This document shows positions 16,443 to 25,954 of a stretch of 64,000 nucleotides of DNA, in pieces. The first letter of the stretch is position 1, and each line of letters starts with the position of its first letter. Source of the DNA: Chelativorans petroleitrophicus (GTDB lineage: Bacteria; Pseudomonadota; Alphaproteobacteria; Rhizobiales; Rhizobiaceae); assembly GCF_025398195.1 (NCBI RefSeq), contig NZ_JAODNV010000006.1, forward strand, positions 110,001 through 174,000, given 5' to 3'. A program made the translations under genes and the position numbers. Under the pieces are notes generated by a model that was given only the letters and a program-made list of their open reading frames with translations, was not told the DNA's origin and did no database searches.

Positions 16443-19121
16443 TTACAGCATCAGTTGCACCAGCACTACGCCGGGCTCTTCGGGGTGTGGCGTAAGCTCG
16501 AACCCGAACTGCCGCGCCATGGCAAGCATCTTCGTATTTTCCGCAAAGACATAGCCCTCCATCTGCTTCAGCCCGTCCGCGCGCGCATATTCGATCAGAT
16601 GGTGGAGGAGAGCCCATCCGATCCCTCGCCCCTGCAGGTCCGTGCGCACCAGAACGCCGTATTCCGCCTTCTGGCGGTCGGGATCGGCGGAAAGTCTCAC
16701 GATGCCGCAAAGCTCGCCCGTGTCCTCGCGAAGGGCAAGGAACGCCATCTCCCGCTCGTAGTCGATCTGGGTCAGGCGCAGGAGCATCTCGTTCGGGAAG
16801 TGCTTGCGCGGGGCGAGGAAGCGGAAGCGGATGTCCTGCGGCGAGACCTTGGCCAGAAAATCCGGGTACAGCGCCACGTCCGCAGGCTTTACCGGCCGGA
16901 TGAGGAAATCTTCGCCACCCAGCGTGGCGCGCGTTTCCCACTCGGTCGGGTAGGGCCGGATGGCGAGCGCCGGATTGGGGCCGGATTGTTCCACCGTCGC
17001 CGGATCGATCTCAATCCGCGCATCGAGCGCGATCACCCCGTTTCTGTCGGCCAGGAGCGGATTGATATCCATGGAGATAATGGCGGGAAAGTCCACCACG
17101 AGCTGCGAGAGTGCGTTCAGCGCGCCGACGATAGCCGCGCGGTCGGCGGGCGGACGGTCGCGGTAGCCGGCCAGTAGCCGGCCGATGCGGGTGCTGTCGA
17201 TCAGGTCCCCCGCCAGCACGCTGTCGATGGGCGGTAGGGCGATGGCCGTATCGTCGAGCACTTCGACCGCTGTTCCGCCGGCGCCGAAAAGCACCGTCGG
17301 GCCGAAGATTTCGTCCTGGCCGACTCCCAGGATGAGCTCGTGGGCATCCTTCCGCTCGATCATCGGCTGCACGGCGTAGCCGTCCACCGCGTCGGCCTTT
17401 CCCGCCGCAGCCAGCCTGTCGAAGATCGCCTGTGCCGCCTCGGCCGCTTCCTTGGCTCCGGCAATGTTCAGCACCACGCCGCCCACATCGGATTTGTGCG
17501 TGATGGTTCTGGACAGAAGCTTGACGGCGACCTTCTTCGCATTGGTCAGAAGCTTCGCCGCGGCCTTTTCGGCTTCCTCCGGCGTGCGGGCGACGATGGT
17601 TTCGGGAACGGGAATGCCATAGGCGTCAAGCACGCTCTTGGCCTCCGGCTCGGTCAGCATTCTCCGTCCTTCCGAAGCAGCCTTACGGAACACCGCGCGC
17701 ACCCTATCGATGTCGCCGCGGGCATCCTCGCTGCGGGTCGAGGGAACGCGCAGAAGCGCCTTCTGGGCGCGCGACCAGCCGCTCAAATAGGAGACGGCTG
17801 CGGCCGCGTCGCCAGGCGTGGAAAAGCTCGCAAGCCCCGCTTCCTGCAAGATGCGGCGACCCTTTTGCGCCGTGGCTTGGCCGAGCCAGCAGGTTAGCAC
17901 CGGCTTGCCGTCGATCATGCCGTTGCGGGTGAGACCCGCGACCGCGCGTGCCGCATTCGCGGGCGAGGAAACGCCAGTAGGGCAGTTCATGACCAGAAGC
18001 ACATCCGTTCCGGGGTCCGCCGCCACGGCTTCGACCGCTGCAGCATAGCGCTCCGGCGGCGCGTCGCCGATGATGTCGACCGGGTTGGCGCGGGACCAGT
18101 TCGCGGGCAGTCGCGCGTCGAGCCGGGAGAGCGTTTCCGGCGCGAGCTCGGCAAGTTCACCCTTGATGTCCATCAGCCGGTCGATGGCGAGCACGCCCGC
18201 ACCGCCGCCATTCGTCACGATGGCGATGCGCGCGCGTTCGAGCCGCGGGAAACGCGCCACGATCTCGGCGGCGCCGAAAAGTTCTCCGAGCCCGGTGACA
18301 CGCAGGATGCCGGCGCGGCGCAGGGCGGCTTCCATTACCTTGTCGGAGCCCGAAAGCGCCCCGGTGTGGGTGGAGGCCGCCTTTGCGCCTGCGGCATGCC
18401 GGCCCGCCTTGACCGCGATCACCGGCTTCACGCGGGCTGCCGCCCGCGCCGCCGCCATGAATTTGCGCGGGTCCGTCACCGTTTCGAGATAAAGCAGGAT
18501 CGCGCGGGTCTTCGCATCTCCCGCCAAAAGGTCGAGATAGTCTCCGACATCCACATCGGCCATGTCCCCCAGCGACACGATGTGGGAAAAGCCGATCCCC
18601 TCTTCCTCCGCCCAGTCGATCAGCGAGGCGGTGATCGCGCCCGATTGGGAAAGGAGCGCGAGCCCGCCGCGCCGCGGATTGAGATGGCTGAAGCTCGCAT
18701 TCAGCTTCGCCGGCGGGACAATGAGCCCGATCGTGTTGGGCCCGATGATGCGGAAGAGATGCGGTTTGGCTGCATCCAGCATGGCCTGGCGCAGCCCGTT
18801 TTCACGTGTCAGCCCGGCGGAGATGACGACGGCCGCGCGCGTACCTTTTTCGCCGAGCTCCCTGATGATGCCGGGAACGGTCGCCGCTGGCGTGGCGATC
18901 ACGGCGAGATCCGGCGCGGCGGGCAGCTCGCGCGGATTCGCGTAGCAGCGACGGCCTTCGATATCGCGATATTTCGGGTTGACCGGCCAGACTTCGCCTT
19001 CAAAGCCTGCGGCGAGGATATTGTCCAGGACGATCCGGCCGACCGAACCCTCCTTCCCCGACGCGCCGAAGACGGCGAGGGAGTTCGGGTGAGCTGCGTG
19101 TTCAAGATTGCGGATCGTCAT
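16443..19121 (-). CDS. Pat/YfiQ-type protein lysine acetyltransferase (NDP-forming acyl-CoA synthetase-like plus GNAT)
   Basis: An 892-aa multidomain protein. Residues 1-130 are a CoA-binding Rossmann domain (LAVFGASGKEGSVGRIVLDNI). Residues about 140-460 resemble succinyl-CoA synthetase alpha (GPNTIGLI, LLSQSGAITASLIDWA, THTGALSGSDKVMEAALRRAG). Residues about 490-700 form an ATP-grasp domain (KLLSRTITHKSDVGGVVLNI). The last 160 residues are a GNAT acetyltransferase with the acetyl-CoA loop VRTDLQGRGIGWALLHHLIEYA. This order is that of Pat/PatZ, which acetylates lysines of enzymes such as acetyl-CoA synthetase. It lies 79 bases upstream of the ftsH stop, on the same strand and downstream of ftsH, so cotranscription is possible. 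Confidence 0.9.
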   Translation of the reverse strand: MTIRNLEHAAHPNSLAVFGASGKEGSVGRIVLDNILAAGFEGEVWPVNPKYRDIEGRRCYANPRELPAAPDLAVIATPAATVPGIIRELGEKGTRAAVVISAGLTRENGLRQAMLDAAKPHLFRIIGPNTIGLIVPPAKLNASFSHLNPRRGGLALLSQSGAITASLIDWAEEEGIGFSHIVSLGDMADVDVGDYLDLLAGDAKTRAILLYLETVTDPRKFMAAARAAARVKPVIAVKAGRHAAGAKAASTHTGALSGSDKVMEAALRRAGILRVTGLGELFGAAEIVARFPRLERARIAIVTNGGGAGVLAIDRLMDIKGELAELAPETLSRLDARLPANWSRANPVDIIGDAPPERYAAAVEAVAADPGTDVLLVMNCPTGVSSPANAARAVAGLTRNGMIDGKPVLTCWLGQATAQKGRRILQEAGLASFSTPGDAAAAVSYLSGWSRAQKALLRVPSTRSEDARGDIDRVRAVFRKAASEGRRMLTEPEAKSVLDAYGIPVPETIVARTPEEAEKAAAKLLTNAKKVAVKLLSRTITHKSDVGGVVLNIAGAKEAAEAAQAIFDRLAAAGKADAVDGYAVQPMIERKDAHELILGVGQDEIFGPTVLFGAGGTAVEVLDDTAIALPPIDSVLAGDLIDSTRIGRLLAGYRDRPPADRAAIVGALNALSQLVVDFPAIISMDINPLLADRNGVIALDARIEIDPATVEQSGPNPALAIRPYPTEWETRATLGGEDFLIRPVKPADVALYPDFLAKVSPQDIRFRFLAPRKHFPNEMLLRLTQIDYEREMAFLALREDTGELCGIVRLSADPDRQKAEYGVLVRTDLQGRGIGWALLHHLIEYARADGLKQMEGYVFAENTKMLAMARQFGFELTPHPEEPGVVLVQLML

Positions 19122-19200
19122 GGTCGCGCTCTCCTGTCATTGGCCGCTTGCTCGCTTTCTGCAGGGCAAACCCATTCGCGCTCCGCGTCGTCGGCAGGGG

Positions 19201-21093
19201 TCATTCGCCTGCGGCGCGCCCGGCTGCCTCGCTCACCTCCTCGCGCGCATCGCTTTTCTTCCGAGTTCGGCTTGGCGCGGCAAGTTGCGGTTCCTCACCG
19301 ATGAGGGTAGTGAGATCCTCTTCGTCCAGCGTCTCCTTCTCAAGCAGGCGCTGCGCGGTCTTTTCCAACAGGTCGCGCCGCTCGGTAAGCAGCGAGACCG
19401 TTCGCGAGAATGCATTGTCGATGATCGCGCGCACCTCGGCGTCGATCGCGTCGGCGGTCGCATCGCCGTAATTGTGCTCCTGCGGATAGTTGCCGACCGC
19501 GTTCGGGCTGAGGAAGGAGCGCTGATCCTTTTCCAGCGCGACATGACCCAGCTTTTCGGACATGCCGTAGCGGGTCACCATGGCCCGGGCGATATCCGTC
19601 ACCTTGGCCAGGTCGTCAGCCGCCCCGGTCGAAAGGTGGCCGAACACGATCCATTCGGCGGCCCGGCCGCCGAGCAGCACCGCCATCTTGTTTTCCAGCT
19701 CCTCCCGCGTCATCAGGAAACGGTCTTCGGTCGGCCGCTGGATCGTGTAACCCAGCGCGCCTACGCCGCGCGGAATGATGGAAACCTTATGTACGGGATC
19801 GACGCCCGGCAGCGACAGGGCGACCAGCGCGTGCCCCATCTCGTGATAGGCGACCACCTCGCGCTCCTTCGGATTGAGAAGACGGTTGCGCTTTTCAAGC
19901 CCGGCAACGATGCGCTCGATGGCGTTGTTGAAGTCTTCCATGCTCACCGCATCCGCCCGGCGGCGCGTGGCAAGTAGGGTCGCCTCGTTAACGAGGTTGG
20001 CCAGATCGGCCCCCGTGAAGCCGGGTGTGAGTGCTGCCACCTTCTCCGCGTCCACGTCCGGGGCCAGCTTCGCCTTCTTCATATGGACGCGCAGGATTTG
20101 GACGCGGCCCTGCTTGTCCGGCCGGTCCACCAACACCTGGCGGTCGAACCGACCCGCCCGCAGCAGTGCAGGATCGAGAATTTCCGGCCGGTTGGTGGCC
20201 GCCAGCAGCACAACGCCGATCGTCGGGTCGAAGCCGTCGAGCTCCACGAGAAGCTGGTTCAGCGTCTGCTCCTTTTCGTCGTGTCCGCCCATCATGGGGC
20301 CGACGCCGCGCGCGCGGCCGAGCGCGTCCAGCTCATCGATGAAGATGATGGCCGGCGCCTTGGCCCGGGCCTGCTCGAACAGGTCGCGCACCCGCGCCGC
20401 GCCCACGCCGACGAACATCTCCACGAATTCCGAGCCGGAGATGGAGAAGAACGGCACCTTCGCCTCGCCCGCTACCGCCCTTGCAAGCAGCGTCTTCCCG
20501 GTGCCGGGCGGACCGACCAGCAGCACGCCCTTGGGCATCCGCCCGCCGAGCCTGCCATATTCCTGCGGGTTGCGCAGGAAATCGACGATCTCCTGCAGTT
20601 CCGCCTTTGCCTCGTCCACCCCGGCCACGTCGTCGAAGGTCACCTTGATGTCGGTCTCGACATAGACCCTGGCCTTGCTCTTGCCGATCTGGAGAAGCCC
20701 GCCGCTCGCGCCGCCCATGCGGCGGATGAGGACCATCCACAGGCCGACGAAAAGCGCCACCGGAACGACCCAGGACAGCAGGTCGCGCAGGAACGTGCTT
20801 TCGATCTGGCCGGTCACCACGACGTTGTGCTCTCGCAGAAGCTGCGCGATGTCTGGATCGATGCGCGTCGTGATGAAACGCGACTGCCCGCCTTCGAGCG
20901 GCTCCTTTAGCGTGCCCTGGATGAAGCGGTCGGAAACCTGCACCTCGGCGATGCGTCCGCTTTCGAGATAGCTCTCGAACGTACTGTAGGGAATCTCCGC
21001 CACCTGCTGGGCGGTGATGAAAATGTACTGGAATATCATGAGGCCGATGAAAGCGGCGATCCAGTACCAGATGTTGAACTGCCTCTTGTTCAT
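19201..21093 (-). CDS. ftsH: ATP-dependent zinc metalloprotease FtsH (accessory paralogue type)
   Basis: A 630-aa membrane AAA+ protease that extracts and degrades membrane and misfolded proteins. A first membrane segment (about 8-27), a periplasmic domain and a second membrane segment (about 104-123) are followed by Walker A GPPGTGKT (194-201), Walker [11 protein letters not shown] (about 249-258), the second region of homology with GRFDRQ, and the zinc site HEMGH at 417-421. The N-terminus [19 protein letters not shown] differs from the housekeeping alphaproteobacterial FtsH, which supports a second, stress-related copy. This is a judgement from memory of the families. It sits with an acetyltransferase and two transporters, not with tilS as the housekeeping gene usually does. 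Confidence 0.93.
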   Translation of the reverse strand: MNKRQFNIWYWIAAFIGLMIFQYIFITAQQVAEIPYSTFESYLESGRIAEVQVSDRFIQGTLKEPLEGGQSRFITTRIDPDIAQLLREHNVVVTGQIESTFLRDLLSWVVPVALFVGLWMVLIRRMGGASGGLLQIGKSKARVYVETDIKVTFDDVAGVDEAKAELQEIVDFLRNPQEYGRLGGRMPKGVLLVGPPGTGKTLLARAVAGEAKVPFFSISGSEFVEMFVGVGAARVRDLFEQARAKAPAIIFIDELDALGRARGVGPMMGGHDEKEQTLNQLLVELDGFDPTIGVVLLAATNRPEILDPALLRAGRFDRQVLVDRPDKQGRVQILRVHMKKAKLAPDVDAEKVAALTPGFTGADLANLVNEATLLATRRRADAVSMEDFNNAIERIVAGLEKRNRLLNPKEREVVAYHEMGHALVALSLPGVDPVHKVSIIPRGVGALGYTIQRPTEDRFLMTREELENKMAVLLGGRAAEWIVFGHLSTGAADDLAKVTDIARAMVTRYGMSEKLGHVALEKDQRSFLSPNAVGNYPQEHNYGDATADAIDAEVRAIIDNAFSRTVSLLTERRDLLEKTAQRLLEKETLDEEDLTTLIGEEPQLAAPSRTRKKSDAREEVSEAAGRAAGE

Positions 21094-21392
21094 CCGTCCA
21101 AGTCTCGCGCCACACTGGAACAGACATAGTGCTGCAGCTTCATGTCATCCAGCTAAAGCGCCTGCTCCTGCTTCCGTTCCACGGAGCGTATATGGACGGC
21201 GGATGCGCCGGTTTGCGCTGCATCAATCGCCTGAGGAAAGGCGGAACTCGCGTCCGGGATCCAGGATTGCTTGCCGCCAGCAATCATAGCCTCCCGTTCG
21301 CGGCTTCATCTGGCCGGTATACGAAGGGGGTGGCTTTCCGTGGGGCCTTTAACGCCGATTTTCAGTGAGGCCGTTCGCAAACGCCTCGCTAA
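21094..21392. other. Intergenic region upstream of ftsH
   Basis: About 300 bases lie between the ftsH start and the stop of the MFS gene. Short frames on either strand lack ribosome sites and family features. The segment must carry the ftsH promoter, but I could not identify a convincing sigma-70 or heat-shock pair. Confidence 0.45.
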
Positions 21393-23036
21393 TCACCTTG
21401 CTAACAGCCCGCCGCGGGCGCTCACCGGTCGCACGACAAGACGGCTGACCCGGGGCGGCTCCGGCAGGCTGTGCAGCGCGCGCAGTCTGCGGATCACCTC
21501 GGCGTCGGCCTCGGTGGTGCGCTGGTGATGGCGCAGATACTCGATCCAGTTCGGGACGTGGTAGCTCTCGATCCATTTCTGTGGGTCCGTCACGTCCCGC
21601 ATCAGCGTCCAGCTGCTCGCCCCGTTGCGCCTGCGAATACGGCGGCGCTCGCGCATGGCGGCGAGAAATTCCGGCAAATCCTCCTCGCGGATGACGTATT
21701 CGACCATGACCACGACGGGGCCGCTGCGCGCCTCCAGGTCGATTGCAAGCTCAGGCACAGGCGGCGGCTGGATGGGATCGAGCTTCAGGCGCCCCAGTTC
21801 CGGCATGGGAAGCCAGACGCCGATCAGCATGGTCACGAGCGCGGTGCCGGCCGAAATCTGCAGTCCGGCCGCGACACCCCAGTCGGCCGCGACTTCTCCC
21901 CACAGCCAGCTGCCAAGAGCCATGCCGCCGAAGGCCGCCGTCTGATAGGTGGCAAGCGCACGGCCGACCACCCAGCGCGGGGCGGAGAGCTGAATCGACA
22001 TGTTGCAAAAGGCGAAGGACAGAAGCCAGGCAGCACCGCCCACCAGCATGATCGGCAGGGCGGCCAGAATGTTTCCGGCGAACGGAAGGGCGGCGGCGCT
22101 GAAGGCAGCGGCCAGATGGTTGAGCCGCATATAGGCCTCGCTGCTGAAGCGTTCGCGCAGCCTGTGCCCGAACAGGCCCGCCAGAATGGCCCCCAGTCCG
22201 AATGCGCCGAGAAGGACACCATAGTGCAAAGGTCCTCCGCCGATGAGATCGCGCGCGACGAGCGGCAGTAGAGCCTGTATCGAACTCATCGAAAGGCCCA
22301 GGGCGAGGCTTCGCAGCAGGATCGCTTCGATGTTCGGCGACAGGAACACATAGCGCAGACCCGCCGACATTGCGGCGCCCAGATGTTCGGGCGGCAGGGT
22401 TGCGTTCACCTTCGCCGGTTTCAGCCGGAAGAGCTGGATGATCAGACCGACATAGGTCGCCGCGTTGAAGGCGAATGCGGCTGCTGCGCCCGCAACAGCC
22501 ACGATCAGCCCGCCGATGCCCGGCCCGATGCTGCGCATGAGGTTGAAGGCGATCGAGTTCAGCGAGACGGCGGCCGGCAGGTGCTTTCTTGGCAGAAGAT
22601 CGCCCAGGGAGGACTGCCAGGCGGGATTGTTCAATGCGGTTCCGCTTCCGATCAGGAAGGTGAACAGAAGCAGCAGCCACGGAGTAAGGCCGCCGGCAAA
22701 GCTGAGCACCGCGAGAATGGCCGACACCGTGAACATGAAGATCTGCGCGATCAGCATAACGGTACGCCGGTCGAAATTGTCCGCGAGCGCGCCCGCAGCC
22801 AGCGAAAAGAGCATGATCGGCAGCGTTGTGGCCGTCTGAACGAGCGCCACCATCGAGGCTTGGCCGCTGAGCGTCGTCATGAGCCAGCCTGCACCGACGG
22901 CCTGAACGATGGTGCCGAGATTGGAGACGGTGATCCACAGCCAGAGATTACGGAACGTCGGGGTGGCAAGAGGCTGGAGCGGCGAGCCTTCCTCGTTGAT
23001 TGCCTTTGCAAGCCGGCGCGCAATGCCGAGCGTCAT
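21393..23036 (-). CDS. MFS exporter (EntS-like, MFS_3) fused to a C-terminal ABM-type domain
   Basis: A 547-aa protein. Residues about 25-410 hold twelve membrane segments with the MFS loop GALADNFDRRTVMLI between helices 2 and 3. NNPAWQSSLGDLLPRKHLPAAVSLNSIAFNLMRSIGPGIGG is a hallmark of the enterobactin-exporter-like MFS_3 group. Residues about 430-520 form a cytoplasmic tail starting VVVMVEYVIREEDLPEFLAAM and containing RRNGASSWTLMRDVTDPQKWIESYHVPNWIEYLRH, which looks like an antibiotic-biosynthesis-monooxygenase (ABM) ferredoxin-like fold. The substrate is unknown. It is likely an independent unit, as both flanking gaps exceed 290 bases. Confidence 0.83.
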   Translation of the reverse strand: MTLGIARRLAKAINEEGSPLQPLATPTFRNLWLWITVSNLGTIVQAVGAGWLMTTLSGQASMVALVQTATTLPIMLFSLAAGALADNFDRRTVMLIAQIFMFTVSAILAVLSFAGGLTPWLLLLFTFLIGSGTALNNPAWQSSLGDLLPRKHLPAAVSLNSIAFNLMRSIGPGIGGLIVAVAGAAAAFAFNAATYVGLIIQLFRLKPAKVNATLPPEHLGAAMSAGLRYVFLSPNIEAILLRSLALGLSMSSIQALLPLVARDLIGGGPLHYGVLLGAFGLGAILAGLFGHRLRERFSSEAYMRLNHLAAAFSAAALPFAGNILAALPIMLVGGAAWLLSFAFCNMSIQLSAPRWVVGRALATYQTAAFGGMALGSWLWGEVAADWGVAAGLQISAGTALVTMLIGVWLPMPELGRLKLDPIQPPPVPELAIDLEARSGPVVVMVEYVIREEDLPEFLAAMRERRRIRRRNGASSWTLMRDVTDPQKWIESYHVPNWIEYLRHHQRTTEADAEVIRRLRALHSLPEPPRVSRLVVRPVSARGGLLAR

Positions 23037-23397
23037 GGCTGGTTGTTCCTGTTTTCAGCCGAAAGCTGGAATCAAGCCACCTCAGTCATAGGCACTTGCG
23101 TCGGCACGGCCAAGAGGCGGCCGCGCTCCAGTCGGAACAATTTCAGATCGGATTGGCCCAATGTCACGCGCGGCAAGACCATTCAGCGCGAAGGGGGAGT
23201 GATGATGATTGTGCGGCGTCACCTCCGCTGATGGACGGTATAATATCTTCTAATTCCGGCTCGGCCATGAACATATTCTTTGCCTGAATCTCCGCGGCGC
23301 GGCCGGTGCCCAAGAGATGGCAGCCGGCCGGGCAGTCCGCAACATATATGCTGCTTGATTTCATCTGCCGGAAACGCCGGGACGTTCGGCGTAGAAC
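23037..23397. other. Intergenic region, no gene seen
   Basis: About 360 bases separate the MFS start from the stop of the SLC13 gene. A 66-codon minus frame (23164-23364) has no ribosome site and no recognisable features. The region should contain the promoter of the MFS gene and the 3' untranslated end of the SLC13 gene. No clear terminator hairpin was found. Confidence 0.45.
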
Positions 23398-25140
23398 TCA
23401 GCCCCAGATGAGAGAAATCAGCATCACGCCGGCCGCGAAGCTCGCCAGCGTTAACGGCCAGCCCACCTTCAGGAATTCGCCGAACCGATAGCCGCCGATG
23501 CCGAAGGCCAGTGTATTGTTGTGATGGCCGAACGGGGTGAGGAAGTCGGTCGAGGCACCGAGTGCCACGGCCATCAGCAGTGGCTGCGGCGGGGTGCCGG
23601 TCGTCCGTGCCAGTTCGAGCGCGATCGGTGCAAGGACGACGGCGGTGGTGGCATTGTTGATGAACGGCGTGATCGCGAGAGCCAGGGCGAACATCGCGGC
23701 CACAAGCGCGGGCGTTGACATGGAGGGCAGCAGGGCGGTGAGCGACTGCGCCAGAACCGCTGCGGCGCCGGATGTCGCCATAGCCTCTCCGACGGGGATC
23801 ATGGCGGCCAAAAGCAGGATGATCGGCCAGTTCATGTCGGACAGCGCGGTCCTGAGATCGAGCATCCTTCCCATGGACAGAATGAGCACGACCGCGCCGA
23901 AAGCAATCGGAGGCTCTATGCGGGTAAAAGCCGCCGCAAGCACGCCCATGAGGAAGATCGCAACCGGCCAATAGGATGCTTTTGCCGGCTCGAACCGGGA
24001 AAGAGGCCAAAGCTGCAGCGCATCGGCGTCGTCTAGGGCTTCCTTCACCATCTCCGGCGAGCCATGCAGAAGAATGACGTCGCCAACGCCGAGCTGCACG
24101 TCTTCGAGCCGGCCCTCGATCCGGGGATTCTGGGTTGAAACCGCCAATACTTCGATGCCGCGCGAGGACAGGATTTCGAGCCGGCCGATCCTTGAGCCGA
24201 TCAGCGTGCTCTGGGGAACCACAACGACCTCTGCGCGCCTTTTGGCCAACAAGCCGTCTCCGTGCGCCAGCACGACATTGCCCTGATCGATCTCGGCTTC
24301 GAGCCGTTCCAGCTCGGCCTCGACCACGATGAGGTCATTCGGTTCGATAGGCGTGTCGTCGCGGATCGGAAAGACCCGTTGATTGTGGCGGATGATGGTG
24401 TGAACGGCGCCGGAAAGCCGTTCTGCGAGCGCGCCCGCGGTTTCGGCTCTGGCGCGTGCGGACCCCGGATGCAGTTCGGTGACCACCCTCCGGACGCCCG
24501 CCGGACGGCTGGTGTCGCGCTCGCCATTTCTGGCCTCCTTGAGCGTCAGCGGAGCCCAGAGGACGATGACGGTAAGGCCGACAAGAGCGACCGGCACGCC
24601 GACGTAAGCAAAATCGAAAAAGGAAAAGCCCGGTCCGCTCGCGGCGATGAAGAACTCGCTGACGAGGTAGTTGGGCGGCGTGCCGATAATCGAGCAAAGC
24701 CCGCCCAGCAGCGTGGCAAACGATACGGGCATTACCAGCATGCGCAGGTTGAGACCCGCCGTCTTGCTGACGCTGATCGTTATGGGCAGCATCAGGGCAA
24801 AAGCGCCGATATTGTTCATGAAGACGGAAAGGCCTGCGCCCATTGCGCAAAGGACAAGCATTATGGCGCGCGCATGGGAAAGGCTCTGGCCAATCCGGAT
24901 CGCAACCGCATCGAGAATGCGGGTGCGCGACAGCGCCTGAACGATGAGCAGGATTTCGACGACGGTGATAACGGCCGCGTTCGAGAATCCGGCAAAGACG
25001 TTATCGAGGGGCACCAGCCCCGTTGCCGCGGCAACGCCAAGGCCGCCCAAGGCCACGATCTCGATCCTGAACCGGTCGATCGTGAAAAGGCCGAGCAGGA
25101 TAATGAGCAGGGCGATGATGCCGAACTGTTCTAGCGTCAC
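23398..25140 (-). CDS. SLC13-family anion transporter with central RCK_C (TrkA-C) domains
   Basis: A 580-aa permease. Hydrophobic helices fill residues 1-200, then a soluble stretch (about 205-370) contains two RCK_C-like modules (IIRHNQRVFPIRDDTPIEPNDLIVVEAELERL and GRLEILSSRGIEVLAVSTQNPRIEGRLEDVQLGVGDVILLHG), and helices resume to the end. MNNIGAFALMLPITISVSKTAGL, SIIGTPPNYLVSEF and FINNATTAVVLAPIALELA are the two inverted SLC13/DASS repeat motifs with the Asn-Thr/Thr-Pro binding loops. Members carry sulfate, dicarboxylates or other divalent anions. Its closeness to the cys sulfate operon hints at an oxyanion, but that is only context. Confidence 0.86.
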   Translation of the reverse strand: MTLEQFGIIALLIILLGLFTIDRFRIEIVALGGLGVAAATGLVPLDNVFAGFSNAAVITVVEILLIVQALSRTRILDAVAIRIGQSLSHARAIMLVLCAMGAGLSVFMNNIGAFALMLPITISVSKTAGLNLRMLVMPVSFATLLGGLCSIIGTPPNYLVSEFFIAASGPGFSFFDFAYVGVPVALVGLTVIVLWAPLTLKEARNGERDTSRPAGVRRVVTELHPGSARARAETAGALAERLSGAVHTIIRHNQRVFPIRDDTPIEPNDLIVVEAELERLEAEIDQGNVVLAHGDGLLAKRRAEVVVVPQSTLIGSRIGRLEILSSRGIEVLAVSTQNPRIEGRLEDVQLGVGDVILLHGSPEMVKEALDDADALQLWPLSRFEPAKASYWPVAIFLMGVLAAAFTRIEPPIAFGAVVLILSMGRMLDLRTALSDMNWPIILLLAAMIPVGEAMATSGAAAVLAQSLTALLPSMSTPALVAAMFALALAITPFINNATTAVVLAPIALELARTTGTPPQPLLMAVALGASTDFLTPFGHHNNTLAFGIGGYRFGEFLKVGWPLTLASFAAGVMLISLIWG

Positions 25141-25229
25141 GGTCGGTTGTCTCGAGGGTGTGCCTTGTTTCCGGTACGCGAAGATAGATCATGGAAGGCT
25201 TCCGCGATCCATTGGACTTTGCTCAACAG

Positions 25230-25760
25230 TCAGTAACGTTCGTTGATGATGCCGGCCCAGGGAGGCGCGAGCGCAGCATGGATCTTGCGGTTCGCGCTCG
25301 CGAGATACGCCGCCAGCTCGTGCGTGCCGCCGCAAAATCCCAGTTGTGAGGCAAATCGGTCTGCGTTTTCGGTGTCCTCATCCGAAGCCGGGTTTCCCGC
25401 GATCCGGAAAAGCGCAGGCGCGGCCAGGCAGACCGCGATGGCGCTGCGTTCCACCGTTGTCAGGCGCACCTCGCGGTTGGGCAGAACGATCAGCGGCCAG
25501 GAGTGGCCGCGGAGTATCTCGCCGCGCCAGACGACGAAATTGCGCGGAGTCGCCTGCCGGAGGAGCCATCCCCGAGATTTCAGGACCGAAAGGTGGTGGG
25601 CGACCGGAATGGTGAGCGGCGGGTTGTTGCGCCAGGGCGAGGTCGTCAACCAGACGAGAAGGCGGGTCGGAGGGCGCAACGGCACGACGGGCAAGGTTTC
25701 CGGTGAAGACCGATCCGATCCGTCCCGCTCTTTCTCGTGTGCCGAGAACGACATCGCCAT
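25230..25760 (-). CDS. Hypothetical protein of unknown function
   Basis: A frame of about 176 codons, read in the same direction as both neighbours. Codon third positions are mostly G or C, as in the surrounding genes, whereas the overlapping rightward frame of similar length is Ser/Arg-rich and looks like a shadow. The protein is soluble, with a segment VAHHLSVLKSRGWLLRQ that loosely resembles the recognition helix of an ArsR-like winged helix, then FVVWRGEILRGHSWPLIVLP, and a helical C-terminal half. I do not recognise a family. The start is uncertain: ATG at 25760 or 25754, with no strong ribosome site. It lies between cysA and the SLC13 gene. Confidence 0.5.
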   Translation of the reverse strand: MAMSFSAHEKERDGSDRSSPETLPVVPLRPPTRLLVWLTTSPWRNNPPLTIPVAHHLSVLKSRGWLLRQATPRNFVVWRGEILRGHSWPLIVLPNREVRLTTVERSAIAVCLAAPALFRIAGNPASDEDTENADRFASQLGFCGGTHELAAYLASANRKIHAALAPPWAGIINERY

Positions 25761-25954
25761 CAACCGCCGCTCATGACGGTTCCTCGATCCGCAGAGCCTT
25801 TATCAGATCCGTTCCTGACTGCCCGGCCGCTCCGTCTGGCGAAATACCAGGAGCTGACGCTCGGAAGGGCAGCCCGCGCCAATGTCCCGTGTGGCAAACC
25901 TGAGCCTGTTGCAGCCAGGCCTGCGCGGAAATTCCGGCGGCGCGCTGGAGGAGG

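Noticed and set aside
23164-23364. 66-codon leftward frame between the SLC13 and MFS genes
   Set aside because: No start signal and no recognisable motif.
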